From positions 1-28,277 of IMG/VR virus record IMGVR_UViG_3300033273_000709: a stretch of DNA of 28,277 nt. One strand, written 5' to 3'. The position numbers and the translations under genes were made by a program. Under the pieces are notes generated by a model that ran no database searches, was not told the origin of the DNA, and worked only from the letters and a program-made list of their open reading frames with translations. Source of the DNA: a virus. Below are positions 1 to 7,776 of this stretch, piece after piece; the stretch's first letter is position 1, and every line of letters begins with the position of its first letter.

Positions 1-443
1 AGGCCTGCGAAAGCGGTCTGGTTTGCGGCGCCGAGTTTCTTTTCAACGAGGACCTTTCCGGCCCACCGACCCTGGGCCACCCCATCAGCGTCGAGGGCCA
101 TTTCACCCTCAAAGTAAATCGCTCCGATCGATTTGACCCGATGCGTGGCCAGCACGATCACCAGATCGAGGTATGTGTTGTCCGATCCTGAGGAGTGCAG
201 GAAGACGATGACCCCGCCCTTGCGCGTGCGGCCATAGACGAGGTCGCGCGGCACGACGGGCTCGCGGATCGTCACCGTCCGCGGCTGCATGGTGGTCTGC
301 GGCTTTGGCATCAGGGCCTGAGCCGCGTAGGACAAAAGCAGCGTCCCGCCGATCCGCAAGAGTGCCGCGCCAATGCCGCCTGCAGCCAATACGCCGCTGA
401 TCGCCCCCGCGATTGCGGTGACGGCTGTCACGATAAAAGGCAT
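1..443 (-). CDS. Tail tip / host-specificity protein, N-terminal part (runs off the window)
   Basis: The minus frame opens with ATG at 443 (MPFIVTAVTAIAGAI) and stays open to the left edge, so about 147 N-terminal residues are present and the 3' end is missing. The N-terminus is a hydrophobic Ala/Gly/Leu stretch (about residues 3-45), followed by MPKPQTTMQPRTVTIREP and a segment typical of large phage tail-tip proteins (VYGRTRKGGVIVFLHSSGSD). Being last in the tail block, after the NlpC-like gene (15-bp gap), it fits the gpJ-like central fibre or receptor-binding protein of lambda-type and alphaproteobacterial siphophages. Role is inferred from position and N-terminal pattern; the receptor-binding C-terminus is not in view. 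Confidence 0.75.
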   Translation of the reverse strand, partial: MPFIVTAVTAIAGAISGVLAAGGIGAALLRIGGTLLLSYAAQALMPKPQTTMQPRTVTIREPVVPRDLVYGRTRKGGVIVFLHSSGSDNTYLDLVIVLATHRVKSIGAIYFEGEMALDADGVAQGRWAGKVLVEKKLGAANQTAFAG

Positions 444-458
444 GACTTGGATCCGAGT

Positions 459-866
459 TCAGATGGGCCAGGCAAGCTGGCAAGAGGTCAGCGGCACGGT
501 CGTGAGGCCCTCCGGCGCCATCCCGACGGCGCTGGCTCCAGTGCAGATGCCGAAGCCGAGACCGGTGTCGGCCAGAACGATGTCGCCGCGTTGCGCAAGA
601 AGGACAGACGGACGTGGTTCGCCTAAAAGGGAGCGCCCCATTTCTTCGAGCGTGGCCCAGCCCAGGCGGCGCATCACGCGCTGCCCGCCAAGCGCGGTGG
701 TGTAGCGCCCGCGCCAGATGGCCGCGATATCCTCACCGCCGGTCAAAATCATGCGCGTCTCGAAAGCAAAGGTCGGGCAGTCATGGACGCTCCAGACGAA
801 GGGCTTAGCCCGTGCTGTGTCGATTGCTGCTGCAAGCAGTCGTTCCCAATTAGAAGCTCGTGTCAT
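459..866 (-). CDS. NlpC/P60-like tail peptidase (DUF6950-like)
   Basis: 135 aa. It looks like a small NlpC/P60-fold protein of phage tail clusters. A candidate catalytic cysteine lies in VHDCPTFAFE (Cys30), and a GDIVL turn near residue 94 is followed by GFGICTGASA, where such proteins usually place the histidine strand. No clear catalytic His is visible, so activity is uncertain. In related clusters a protein in this position is a tail-tip cell-wall hydrolase or structural derivative that helps DNA entry. It lies between the DUF2163-like gene (2-bp gap) and the tail-tip gene, the usual distal-tail order. It could equally be called DUF6950; the family call is by pattern only. Confidence 0.65.
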   Translation of the reverse strand: MTRASNWERLLAAAIDTARAKPFVWSVHDCPTFAFETRMILTGGEDIAAIWRGRYTTALGGQRVMRRLGWATLEEMGRSLLGEPRPSVLLAQRGDIVLADTGLGFGICTGASAVGMAPEGLTTVPLTSCQLAWPI

Positions 867-868
867 GT

Positions 869-1429
869 CTACCCCCGCCCCCAGGTGATTTCGCGGTCCT
901 GGATTGCGGTCACGTATTCAAAACCAAGATCGCCTGGAAACAAGACCTGCTGGCTTTCGTGCGTATAGCGCCAGGTCCGCGCCACGGTGAGATCGATGAG
1001 GCGGCTCTCATAGCTGATGGTGATCGTGCAGGTATCCGCGTCATCCTTGATTTCAGGGACATCGAGCCGACCAGAGAAAGCCTGAACCGGATCGGCGATA
1101 ATGCTGCCATTCTCGGCCAGAAGCCCCAGCCAGATCCTGCCCGGTAGGCCCTGGCGCGCTTCATCGATGACCATCTGAACAAGATCTAACGGAACCCCGG
1201 ATAGCGACACGGCCGTGCCACCGGCCACGACTTCACCGGTTTCGTCGATGGATCCCAGGCCTAACAGCGATCCAGCCCCCGCCCAACTTTGACCGTTCCA
1301 GCTAACCTCTCCCAGTCCTGACCATAGACGCACCCACCCCGTCGCAAACTGGCCCTCATAAAAGATGATCGGTCGGAGGCTTTGATCCGCCAGCGCGGTG
1401 GCAAAAGCAAAGGTTAAATCGCGGCTCAT
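869..1429 (-). CDS. Distal tail assembly protein (DUF2163-like)
   Basis: 186 aa, beta-rich, no signal peptide or membrane segment. The start MSRDLTFAFATALAD and the C-terminal segment with FPGDLGFEYV, then an aromatic/charged end (ITWGRG), resemble the distal-tail or hub proteins of alphaproteobacterial siphophages and gene transfer agents. It sits between the tape-measure-proximal minor tail protein and the NlpC-like peptidase, where a baseplate/hub subunit is expected. The DUF2163 assignment is tentative: gene order supports it, but I see no diagnostic catalytic motif. No sign of truncation. Confidence 0.6.
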   Translation of the reverse strand: MSRDLTFAFATALADQSLRPIIFYEGQFATGWVRLWSGLGEVSWNGQSWAGAGSLLGLGSIDETGEVVAGGTAVSLSGVPLDLVQMVIDEARQGLPGRIWLGLLAENGSIIADPVQAFSGRLDVPEIKDDADTCTITISYESRLIDLTVARTWRYTHESQQVLFPGDLGFEYVTAIQDREITWGRG

Positions 1430-1445
1430 TTGAACACCTCACTGG

Positions 1446-2033
1446 TTACAGGGCTTCGCGGGCTGATATCGTGAAACGGTGCTGATCCGCACGGCCGATG
1501 ACCGAAGGAACGGGGACCGTCAGACGCAATAGGACCGACGGAGCATCAAGACCGAGCAGTGTCCCAACCGGCACGGAGGCCCTGAGCGGCGGCACGAAGG
1601 CGAGCGTTGCCTCACTGCCCAGAGGTGTCACATCGCCCGTCAGCTGGTAAAGACGCGTGGTGGCATCTCCGCCCAACTGGAAGAAATCCCCTGCGCGAAG
1701 CCCAAGTCCCCAACCCGCCGTGCGCAAGGTGGAGGCTCCCGCAACTTGCGCCTCGGTGACATAAGGATTGCCTGCTGCGACCGGCACCTCGATCGATGGA
1801 TCCGGAAACAGAAACAGTCCCCGCAATCCACCAAGGGCGCTGAAGAAGGCCGAAAGCCGCCGAGCCTTGGCCCCTTGGGTCACCGCCATCTCGATCTGGT
1901 ATTCCCACCAGGACGCGCCCCAGTCCTGGATCTGGGACGTGCCAGTGAAGGGCGAGCGGGCCTCGGCCACAGACGTGACCAGCCGCCGCTCGAGCGAGGA
2001 CACAAGCGTCAGGGGCAAGACTGGAATAGCCAT
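1446..2033 (-). CDS. Minor tail protein downstream of the tape measure (DUF2460 position)
   Basis: 195 aa from the ATG at 2033 (MAIPVLPLTLVSSLERRL). The frame is open further upstream, but this ATG is preferred because AGGAG lies about ten bases before it, overlapping the end of the tape-measure gene, and because the upstream residues are encoded inside that gene. The protein is beta-rich, with LFLFPDPSIEVPVAAG and a C-terminal RFTISAREAL. By order (tape measure, this gene, DUF2163-like, NlpC-like) it corresponds to the distal-tail slot often filled by DUF2460 proteins. A structural role is well supported by context; the exact family is not. Confidence 0.6.
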   Translation of the reverse strand: MAIPVLPLTLVSSLERRLVTSVAEARSPFTGTSQIQDWGASWWEYQIEMAVTQGAKARRLSAFFSALGGLRGLFLFPDPSIEVPVAAGNPYVTEAQVAGASTLRTAGWGLGLRAGDFFQLGGDATTRLYQLTGDVTPLGSEATLAFVPPLRASVPVGTLLGLDAPSVLLRLTVPVPSVIGRADQHRFTISAREAL

Positions 2034-2037
2034 GATT

Positions 2038-4500
2038 TTAGATCTCCTGACCCCGGCGCCGCCCATCGGCTACGCTCTCCTTGGCGATGCGCGCAATCTC
2101 AGGAATGGCCGCCCGAAGGCGCGCGTCGATCTGCTCGGCAACACCCATCTGCGCCCCGCGCGCGTCGATGTTCACGGTGACGCCCGCGCCAATACTGCCG
2201 CCCCGACCATAGTCGGCCGCCTCGCGTCGGTTCAGCACCCGTTCCCCGCGCTGCAGGATCGTCGGGACCTCGTCGGGGCGGAGCCCAGCCCAGGAGTCAA
2301 CCGGCCCCACGGTCCCTCCTGAATGCATCCGGGAAGCACCAGCGAAAGCCACCGCGGGTACCTGCCGTGTATGGCCCGACAGTCCGACAATACCGCCCGC
2401 ATGCGAGACAGCCGCCGCAACGGACCCGCCGCCAAAGATGCCAGAGAGCGCCGAGGCGATGGGCCCCAGAACCGTCCGCTTGAAGGACAGAACTGCAAGG
2501 TCCGCCAGGATCGAGCGCACGAGGCCCTTGAAGTCGAACCTGCCGGTCTCGACGAAGCTTCGGAACGCGCTTTCTGCGCCACTAAACGCGCCGGTCAGGG
2601 TTTCGCCGAGGCCTTTGCCCCAGTTCAGCGCATCCGTGGCATAAGCCTGAAGAGATTCAGAGACTGCGCGCCACCCGGTGGCGATCCGATCTCCGGCACT
2701 TCCTGCCGCGCCACCGGCGCGCCCCATGGCATCCGATAGCCGATCCGCGGAGGCCGTGGCCTCATCCAACGCCGCCGCGCCTTCTTCACCCGTGCCCGCA
2801 ACAGCGTCACGAAGCGCGCTCCAGGAGGTGAGTGGGGCTGTCGCGCCGTTCGCAAGGTCTGTGGCGGCACGCCGGAAAAGATTGGCTGTTTCCAGGGCAT
2901 CGGCCGCTATGCCATCAAGGCCAAGGTCGGGAACAGAGAGTGGGTTATCCTCGAAGGCTCGGCGAAACGCCTCTGCCGCAGCCGTTCCCGCATCTGCGGA
3001 GGCCCCGGCAAAGGGGTTCGGGATGTCGCCAAGGCTGATTGCCCCGATCTGGCCAAAGGTGGTCTCGATACCGACCGCCGCCAGCGCATCCCGAATGCGG
3101 CCTGTGAATGCGTCAATTCGGCGGATCGCACCGTTCAGCATGGCCTCGATCCCATCGAGCATGCGGTTGGCCGCCGAGAAAACCAGATCCCCGATCACAT
3201 CCGGCAAGCGCGACCAGATCTCGCGCACAGCCAAAAGCGCGCCCTCGAAGGTGTTGGCGGTGGTGTTGCCAAAGGCGACCACACTCTCGATGGCTCCAGC
3301 CATGCCAGTCGCGGCATCGGCTTTCAGGTCGTAAAACATGGCTGTGGCACGCGACCCCGCCGCACTGGCCCCCATTTTGATCCGGTCCCAGACCTCGACG
3401 GCGACGTCTTTCAAGAGGCCCATGACTTCGCCGAAGCCGCCTGCGCCGGTGGCCAGCCGCGTAAACCAGTAGACCAGTTCGCCTGCGCCGACGATCAGCG
3501 CACCGATGCCGGTGCGGATCAACGCGCCTTTCAGCACGACGAGCGTCGTGGCCAAACCCCGCACCGAAAGGGCGGCCGCCGCCATCGCCGCGACCCAGCG
3601 GCCCGCCAGGAAGGTGGCAAAGGTGCTCGCATAGATCGCCAGCCGATCAAGGTTGCTCAGCACCGCGTCAAAAGCCCGGCTGATCGGGCTGGTACTGGAC
3701 GCAAGGGCGACAAACGCATTGGCCGCAGCCTCAAGCGTAGGCGCGAGTGCGACAGCGATCCGATTGCGCACTCCAGTAAACACCTGCCCGATGCTGACCA
3801 GTGCCAATTCGGATCGACGCATCGCGGCGATGGCATCAGCATCGAGCACCGCCCCAAGGGCCTGCGCCTGTGCCCCGAGCCGGGTCATCTCCGCCCCGCC
3901 GTTTTGCAGAAGCGGAATGAGCCGCGTGGCATCGGACGCCATGGCCTCGAGATAGAAGGTCATCTCCTGTTGGCTGACGCCCGCGCGCTCGAGGCTGTCG
4001 ACATAGAGTTGCAGGGCTTCCGGCCCTGAGAGCCGGGCGAACTGATCGGCCGTCACGCCAACACGCGGCGCGATATTCTCGAAGAAATCCGCCATCGGGC
4101 CGCCGCCCGTCTGCAGGAAATCCCCCACGCGGTCATTCACGTCCTTCAGAATATCGGCCAGCTTTTCTTGTTCGATGCCGACCGTGGCCGAGGCCGCCGA
4201 CCAGCGCTGGAACAGCTCTGGATTGGCATTGGCCACCTGAGCGAGCTGGCCGATCTCATTAGCCGCTGCCACGGTTGAGCGGGTCATCGCGACAACGGCA
4301 CCGGCCAAGGCAGTGGCGGCAGCGGTCGCCGCGATCCGGGCCCGTCGCGCGAAAGCGGCCATGCGGGTGTTCGCGAGTTCCATTTCACGGCTGAGACGGC
4401 CGAAGCCCCGAGACCCAGCCTCGCCGACACCTTCCAACTCTGCACGCACCTGGCGGCCGCCGGTCGCGGAAAGCCGGACGGAAACGCGCTTTTCTGCCAT
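2038..4500 (-). CDS. Tail length tape measure protein
   Basis: 820 aa, the longest gene of the tail block, directly after the frameshifted chaperones as in lambda-type tails. N-terminal residues 1-50 (SVRLSATGGRQVRAELEGV) are followed by a long Ala-rich helical region with hydrophobic segments (about 55-75 and 300-350) and a C-terminal domain typical of lambda-family tape measures: FKGLVRSILADLAVLSFKR, then a Gly-rich stretch, then GLRPDEVPTILQRGERVLNR. It sets tail length and probably helps DNA cross the inner membrane. GAGGA lies nine bases before ATG at 4500. Its 3' end carries the SD of the next gene. Length is consistent with a tail of lambda size or slightly shorter. Confidence 0.93.
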   Translation of the reverse strand: MAEKRVSVRLSATGGRQVRAELEGVGEAGSRGFGRLSREMELANTRMAAFARRARIAATAAATALAGAVVAMTRSTVAAANEIGQLAQVANANPELFQRWSAASATVGIEQEKLADILKDVNDRVGDFLQTGGGPMADFFENIAPRVGVTADQFARLSGPEALQLYVDSLERAGVSQQEMTFYLEAMASDATRLIPLLQNGGAEMTRLGAQAQALGAVLDADAIAAMRRSELALVSIGQVFTGVRNRIAVALAPTLEAAANAFVALASSTSPISRAFDAVLSNLDRLAIYASTFATFLAGRWVAAMAAAALSVRGLATTLVVLKGALIRTGIGALIVGAGELVYWFTRLATGAGGFGEVMGLLKDVAVEVWDRIKMGASAAGSRATAMFYDLKADAATGMAGAIESVVAFGNTTANTFEGALLAVREIWSRLPDVIGDLVFSAANRMLDGIEAMLNGAIRRIDAFTGRIRDALAAVGIETTFGQIGAISLGDIPNPFAGASADAGTAAAEAFRRAFEDNPLSVPDLGLDGIAADALETANLFRRAATDLANGATAPLTSWSALRDAVAGTGEEGAAALDEATASADRLSDAMGRAGGAAGSAGDRIATGWRAVSESLQAYATDALNWGKGLGETLTGAFSGAESAFRSFVETGRFDFKGLVRSILADLAVLSFKRTVLGPIASALSGIFGGGSVAAAVSHAGGIVGLSGHTRQVPAVAFAGASRMHSGGTVGPVDSWAGLRPDEVPTILQRGERVLNRREAADYGRGGSIGAGVTVNIDARGAQMGVAEQIDARLRAAIPEIARIAKESVADGRRRGQEI

Positions 4501-4523
4501 CGAAAGGTGTCCTCAGAGCGTCA

Positions 4524-4550
4524 GACCTCGTTCCCAATGGAAACGAGGTC
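4524..4550. repeat. 9-bp perfect inverted repeat between chaperone and tape-measure genes
   Basis: GACCTCGTT (4524-4532) and AACGAGGTC (4542-4550) are perfect reverse complements separated by nine bases. The TGA stop of the frameshifted chaperone (4549-4551) lies in one arm, and the tape-measure SD begins about 15 bases further on. There is no T-tract, so it is not an intrinsic terminator. It may tune translation or mRNA stability between the two genes; function is inferred. Confidence 0.5.
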
Positions 4551-4887
4551 AGGTGAGGCCTGTTCCGGCCTGCAGGGTTTCGTTGATCTTGCGCACCATC
4601 ACCGCCTCAATGGGCGGCAGGAGTTCCGCGAGGATGAGGGGCGAAAGCCCGAGGGCTGCCCCGATTTGCAGTGCCGCGCCCATGTCCCAACCAAGGACAG
4701 CGCCGCCGCTCATGCCGCCGGCAACGCGCACCTGGCCGCCGAGGCGCTGGACCAGATCCCAGACCTGCCAACCCTCAAGGGTCACGGGTTTATGAAGGCG
4801 GCCTGGGCAGTCCGGGCATGCACCCGAACAGGCCGCGCAATACTCACCGCCCCCACCGAACTCCCAGTCGGCGAGAGCGGTCAGACG
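4549..4887 (-). CDS. Tail assembly chaperone, -1 frame extension (lambda T-like part of a G-T fusion)
   Basis: This frame is open from the slippery site (4887-4893) to TGA at 4549-4551 and is -1 relative to the upstream chaperone, so a -1 slip would give a 231-aa fusion (119 + 112 residues). The first part of the extension carries EYCAACSGACPDCPG, a CX2CX3CX2C cluster upstream of the only nearby start codon (GTG at 4785), so a separately initiated 78-aa product would lose it. The rest is helical (VTLEGWQVWDLVQRLGGQV, then ALGLSPLILAELLPP). In lambda, gpGT made by -1 frameshifting recruits tape measure and tube subunits during tail assembly; the same logic is inferred here. Confidence 0.75.
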   Translation of the reverse strand, partial: RLTALADWEFGGGGEYCAACSGACPDCPGRLHKPVTLEGWQVWDLVQRLGGQVRVAGGMSGGAVLGWDMGAALQIGAALGLSPLILAELLPPIEAVMVRKINETLQAGTGLT

Positions 4888-5243
4888 TTTTTTTCCGCGT
4901 CCAGGATGAGCGCGCCGGCGATGTATTTCGTCTGAAAGGCCTCAAAGATCGGCCAGAGCTCCAACAGGGCGTCGATGCCCTCTGGCGTCAGCGGTAGCGG
5001 CTGGCCGTCCTCGTCTCCGACGCCATCCCAGTCTTTAACGACGATGCGCGCCACGGCCTTCGCCACGATGCGCGCGAGATCGTCGTTGGATGACGTGCTT
5101 TCAGCCTCTGCCACCGCGGCGACAATCGCCGGATCGCTCCGCGCGGCCAGCATGATGGCCGTGGTCAGCGGCGCCACCAGCAGGCGGACACAATGACCGA
5201 GGTCGAGCCAACGGGGCTCGGTTGAGAGGTTCAGGCGCAGCAT
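4881..5243 (-). CDS. Tail assembly chaperone (lambda G-like, zero frame)
   Basis: 120 aa (MLRLNLSTEPRWLDLGHCV to LDAEKNV). The start begins with a short strand, then helical Ala-rich sequence and an acidic middle (VKDWDGVGDEDGQPLPLTP) followed by GIDALLELWPIFEAFQTKYIAG, typical of tail assembly chaperones between the tube and tape-measure genes. The gene ends on the slippery heptamer, so most ribosomes would make this short form and a minority the longer fusion. It starts two bases after the tail tube gene ends. Family assignment rests on position, size and the frameshift architecture. Confidence 0.75.
   Translation of the reverse strand: MLRLNLSTEPRWLDLGHCVRLLVAPLTTAIMLAARSDPAIVAAVAEAESTSSNDDLARIVAKAVARIVVKDWDGVGDEDGQPLPLTPEGIDALLELWPIFEAFQTKYIAGALILDAEKNV
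4887..4893 (-). promoter_or_regulatory. Programmed -1 ribosomal frameshift site (A AAA AAC)
   Basis: On the minus strand the end of the chaperone gene reads GCG GAA AAA AAC GTC TGA. The seven bases A-AAA-AAC are in the correct phase for simultaneous slippage of the P- and A-site tRNAs, two codons before the zero-frame stop. After the slip the reading continues CGT CTG ACC with no stop for 112 codons. Site and phase are read directly from the sequence; frameshifting itself is inferred from the conserved behaviour of siphophage tail chaperones. Confidence 0.8.
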
Positions 5244-5245
5244 GG

Positions 5246-6199
5246 TCAGTAATCCTCGCGGTCATTTGTCAGGGTCACGGTGCACATCCGGCCCGCGACG
5301 GGATCGCTGGCGGCCTGCCAGTCGAAGGTGGCCTGCACGCCTTGCGGGCCGGAGATTTCAATCCGGGGACGCGGCAGATAGACGGCATGGGCGGTCAAGG
5401 TCAGGGCCTCGCCTGTTGGCAGAGTGTAGGAAAACTCCAACTCGCAGGCCTCGCCGTTGATCGCTTGCGTCACCAGCGTCTGGTCAGCGAAGCGGACGAC
5501 GACATTGCCCGTCAGTGCTGCAATAGAGGGATCAGCGCCATCGATCTTGCCATCGGCCCGGATTGTCTCAATCCGGTCGAGATTGTTGGAATATGTCAGA
5601 TCAGCAGAGACGACGTTTCCGATGTTGGCGCCGTTTCGCGTGATAGCCCCATTGAAATGGCCAAAGCGTTTCAGCGCGATATTGGCGGGCGTGCCTGCCG
5701 ATGAGCTCGTGGCGATGGTTTCGCCCTGGGCCACGATGCTGGCCGTCGCCGTGAGCAAGCCAGAGCGCGCCATCTGCCAGGTAAGGCTGTCCACCATGCA
5801 GCCGGAATATATCGCATAGCGCGGCACTTCGGGCATACCGGTTTCCACCGAGAACGACGGTAGCGCCCAGTTTCCGGAGCGGAACTCGTGGGTATAGGGG
5901 CCTGCACCGGTGGTTGTCGGGGCGCCGAACGCGCCCTTCAGCCAGAAGCCGAAGGCCTCAGCATCAATCGGCACGACCACATCGCCATCGGCTGTCACCG
6001 CTTCCTTGATAGGTGCTTGCGGATCGCGCCCATAGCCCAGAAGCTCCGATGTCTGCAGCGGTTGCTCAGCCCCCAGCGTCGTGCTGGCAAAGGGCATCTT
6101 TGTAAAGCCGCTCCCATTTTGATCGGGGGGTGGCGGCGTGCCGTAACTTGTCTCAAACGCCAGCGCCATTTGCGCCCGCGCCCCTTGGGCTCGTGCCAT
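5246..6199 (-). CDS. Major tail tube protein
   Basis: 317 aa. The N-terminus (MARAQGARAQMALAFETSYG) is typical of Phage_tail_tube proteins of alphaproteobacterial siphophages. The body is beta-rich, with GYGRDPQAPIKEAVTADGDV, SGNWALPSFSVETG, YSGCMVDSLTW and a regular series of strand-forming repeats to the C-terminus (DPVAGRMCTVTLTND). It would form the hexameric rings of the non-contractile tail tube. GGAG lies eight bases before ATG at 6199. It stands between the tail terminator and the chaperones, as in lambda (U-V-G-T). No sheath gene follows, which supports a siphovirus rather than a myovirus. Confidence 0.85.
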   Translation of the reverse strand: MARAQGARAQMALAFETSYGTPPPPDQNGSGFTKMPFASTTLGAEQPLQTSELLGYGRDPQAPIKEAVTADGDVVVPIDAEAFGFWLKGAFGAPTTTGAGPYTHEFRSGNWALPSFSVETGMPEVPRYAIYSGCMVDSLTWQMARSGLLTATASIVAQGETIATSSSAGTPANIALKRFGHFNGAITRNGANIGNVVSADLTYSNNLDRIETIRADGKIDGADPSIAALTGNVVVRFADQTLVTQAINGEACELEFSYTLPTGEALTLTAHAVYLPRPRIEISGPQGVQATFDWQAASDPVAGRMCTVTLTNDREDY

Positions 6200-6225
6200 T
6201 GGTGTTTCTCCTTGAATTGGTCTCG

Positions 6226-6651
6226 TCAGCCCAGCGCGTCACTGGTCGCGTAGTGAAGAACGATCGGAATTATCCCGGCTTTCAGAGAGGCCGCGCCTTC
6301 GACCGGAAGATCGACAGGTTCAGCAGCCTCTGGCTCGACCCAGTCGCACAACCCCCGCAATGTCCGATCGGCGGTGATTACCGCGCCGACCTGAGCGGAG
6401 AGCGCGTCAAAGAGGCTGTCACGGTTCGGCGCTGACTGCACGATCACCTCGAGCTCGGCTCGGTGTTGGAAGTGATAGGTCAGCGGCGACAGCGTCACGC
6501 CTGGGTCGCCCGGGGCGCCATCGCGCAGGATCATGAGACCTGCGGGCGGTATGCGTTCCGGGAAAACTTCCCCGCGCAGAACAGGCACATGCGGGATCGT
6601 CCTGAGCAGGTCCGCCAGGGCGGTCAGGATGGTTTCGCGGGTGGTGGGCAT
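6226..6651 (-). CDS. Tail terminator / tail completion protein (lambda U-like)
   Basis: 141 aa, MPTTRETILTALADLLRTIP at the start, then EVFPERIPPAGLMILRDG, strand-rich YHFQHRAELEVIVQSA, and RDSLFDALSAQVGAVI. This helix-strand order (N-terminal helix, strand with an aromatic-rich YHFQHRAELEV, second helix beginning with a short Asp/Arg segment) matches the small terminator proteins that cap the tail tube before head attachment. Homologues in this order are sometimes mis-named acyl-CoA transferases in databases; nothing here suggests such an enzyme. It is separated from the tube gene by 26 bp. The SD before ATG 6651 is weak (AAGG, 11 bases upstream). Confidence 0.65.
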   Translation of the reverse strand: MPTTRETILTALADLLRTIPHVPVLRGEVFPERIPPAGLMILRDGAPGDPGVTLSPLTYHFQHRAELEVIVQSAPNRDSLFDALSAQVGAVITADRTLRGLCDWVEPEAAEPVDLPVEGAASLKAGIIPIVLHYATSDALG

Positions 6652-6713
6652 TGTTGAGTTCTGCCTTGTTGACCTTTAGATTTATCGGAAACTCGCAAAA
6701 GGGCGGGAATGCG

Positions 6714-7034
6714 ATGACTCGAAAGCCAAGCCACGGTTGGAGTACTGCTCAACAAGGCGGATATCGGAACGGCAGTACGGTTCGGACTGTCTATAAGAAA
6801 CCGCCGCCGGTTGATCAGGGGCTAACGGTTCTCCAAGCGGCGGGCTACGGATACGATGTAAACTCGCTCTGTCAGAACCCAAAATGCCTGAGGAAAACAA
6901 AGCATAGTGCCGCAAGCCTGGCTGCAGACTATGCCAAGCTTTCGAACCTAACGCTTGAGCAGATAAGCGCCCAAACCCCATGCAAGCACTGCAATTCCGA
7001 AAAAAGCTTGCTGCTCTTCTATTCTAAGCCGTGA
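6714..7034 (+). CDS. Small plus-strand Cys-rich protein, moron-like
   Basis: 106 aa from ATG at 6714 (MTRKPSHGWSTAQQGGYRNG). It is not a recognised family. It reads on the strand opposite to all surrounding late genes and fills the gap between the tail terminator and the DUF6441-like gene; its end is only seven bases from the end of the latter. Four cysteines form CX4C (Cys53, Cys58) and CX2C (Cys90, Cys93), a plausible zinc-ribbon. The N-terminus is basic and Gly-rich. Upstream in-frame codons to 6651 lack an ATG, and the purine-rich AAAAGGGCGGGA before 6714 could serve as SD. Opposite strand, lower GC and position suggest a moron expressed from the prophage. Function unknown. Confidence 0.6.
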   Translation: MTRKPSHGWSTAQQGGYRNGSTVRTVYKKPPPVDQGLTVLQAAGYGYDVNSLCQNPKCLRKTKHSAASLAADYAKLSNLTLEQISAQTPCKHCNSEKSLLLFYSKP

Positions 7035-7041
7035 TTGACGA

Positions 7042-7674
7042 TCAGGGCTTCTTCGCCTCCATCCAATTCGCCAAAATCAGCCCCGGTATCGCTGCCTGCG
7101 CCCGTTCGGCGTCCCGCGCCAGCGACAGCCGTTTGGCGAGTTTCACCTGGGGTACCAATAGGAAAATCGGCACAGTGCTCTGTCCACGCCCGGTCTTGGA
7201 CCGAGAGGCCACACCCAGCCCGCGACTGTTCAGCCGCCCGTCGGCCACCAGCAAGCTTGGCCCTCTCCGCCGATAGACAAAGCGCAGGCGCAGACCGCGC
7301 CGCCTTTCCCATTCGCCGGGCGTGAGCGCTTTGCCGCGCGTGCCCTTGCCGGCCGCTGGCGTTGGGATCGCAAGCCAGAACCCGTCTTTTGACCTGATCA
7401 AGGGTCCCGTGTCATGCGCCCCGATGATCTGGGGTGCGTTGGACCAAATGAGCGCGGCCGCTTCCAGGCTTTCGCCTGCCGCAGGATAGGTCTTGGACCT
7501 GATCGTGTTGGCCAGTCGCTGACCGAGGCGCGCCCGCGTGATTTGAGCGCGCCAGTCTGACTTCAGATTGCTGCCTGCAACGCGCATTGCCGTGGTCACG
7601 GCCTTTTCGCCAGCGAGGATTTCGGCGCGCATCGCGTTGACGATGTCGCCCGTCACTGAGAGGTCGAGTTTCAT
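7042..7674 (-). CDS. Minor tail / tail completion protein (DUF6441-like)
   Basis: 210 aa when started at ATG 7674 (MKLDLSVTGDIVNAMRAEI). The open frame extends to 7890, but those extra 72 residues lie over the plus-strand gene beginning at 7777 and look unlike the rest; the chosen start has AGG five bases upstream and gives a typical family N-terminus. Sequence: helical SDWRAQITRARLGQRLANTIR, then SLEAAALIWSNAPQIIGAHDTG, the basic GEWERRRGLRLRFVYRRRG, and a C-terminal FLLVPQVKLAKRL. Proteins of this pattern occur between the head-tail connector and the tail terminator in alphaproteobacterial siphophages and probably act at the head-tail junction. Confidence 0.7.
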   Translation of the reverse strand: MKLDLSVTGDIVNAMRAEILAGEKAVTTAMRVAGSNLKSDWRAQITRARLGQRLANTIRSKTYPAAGESLEAAALIWSNAPQIIGAHDTGPLIRSKDGFWLAIPTPAAGKGTRGKALTPGEWERRRGLRLRFVYRRRGPSLLVADGRLNSRGLGVASRSKTGRGQSTVPIFLLVPQVKLAKRLSLARDAERAQAAIPGLILANWMEAKKP

Positions 7675-7776
7675 CAGAGCCTGTAGGAGCGCGTTTGCAT
7701 GGTGGAACACTTGCGTTGTTGCGTGAGTGCGTGGGGAGTTTAAGCTTTCCCAAGGAAAAACCCTTTGGAGCCACTG

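Noticed and set aside
109-483. 124-codon minus-strand open frame
   Set aside because: It is in a different frame from the tail-tip gene starting at 443, whose translation is clearly protein-like; this one is Arg/His-rich noise.
2678-3334. 218-codon plus-strand open frame
   Set aside because: Shadow of the tape-measure gene; Ala/Ser/Arg-rich translation without domain features.
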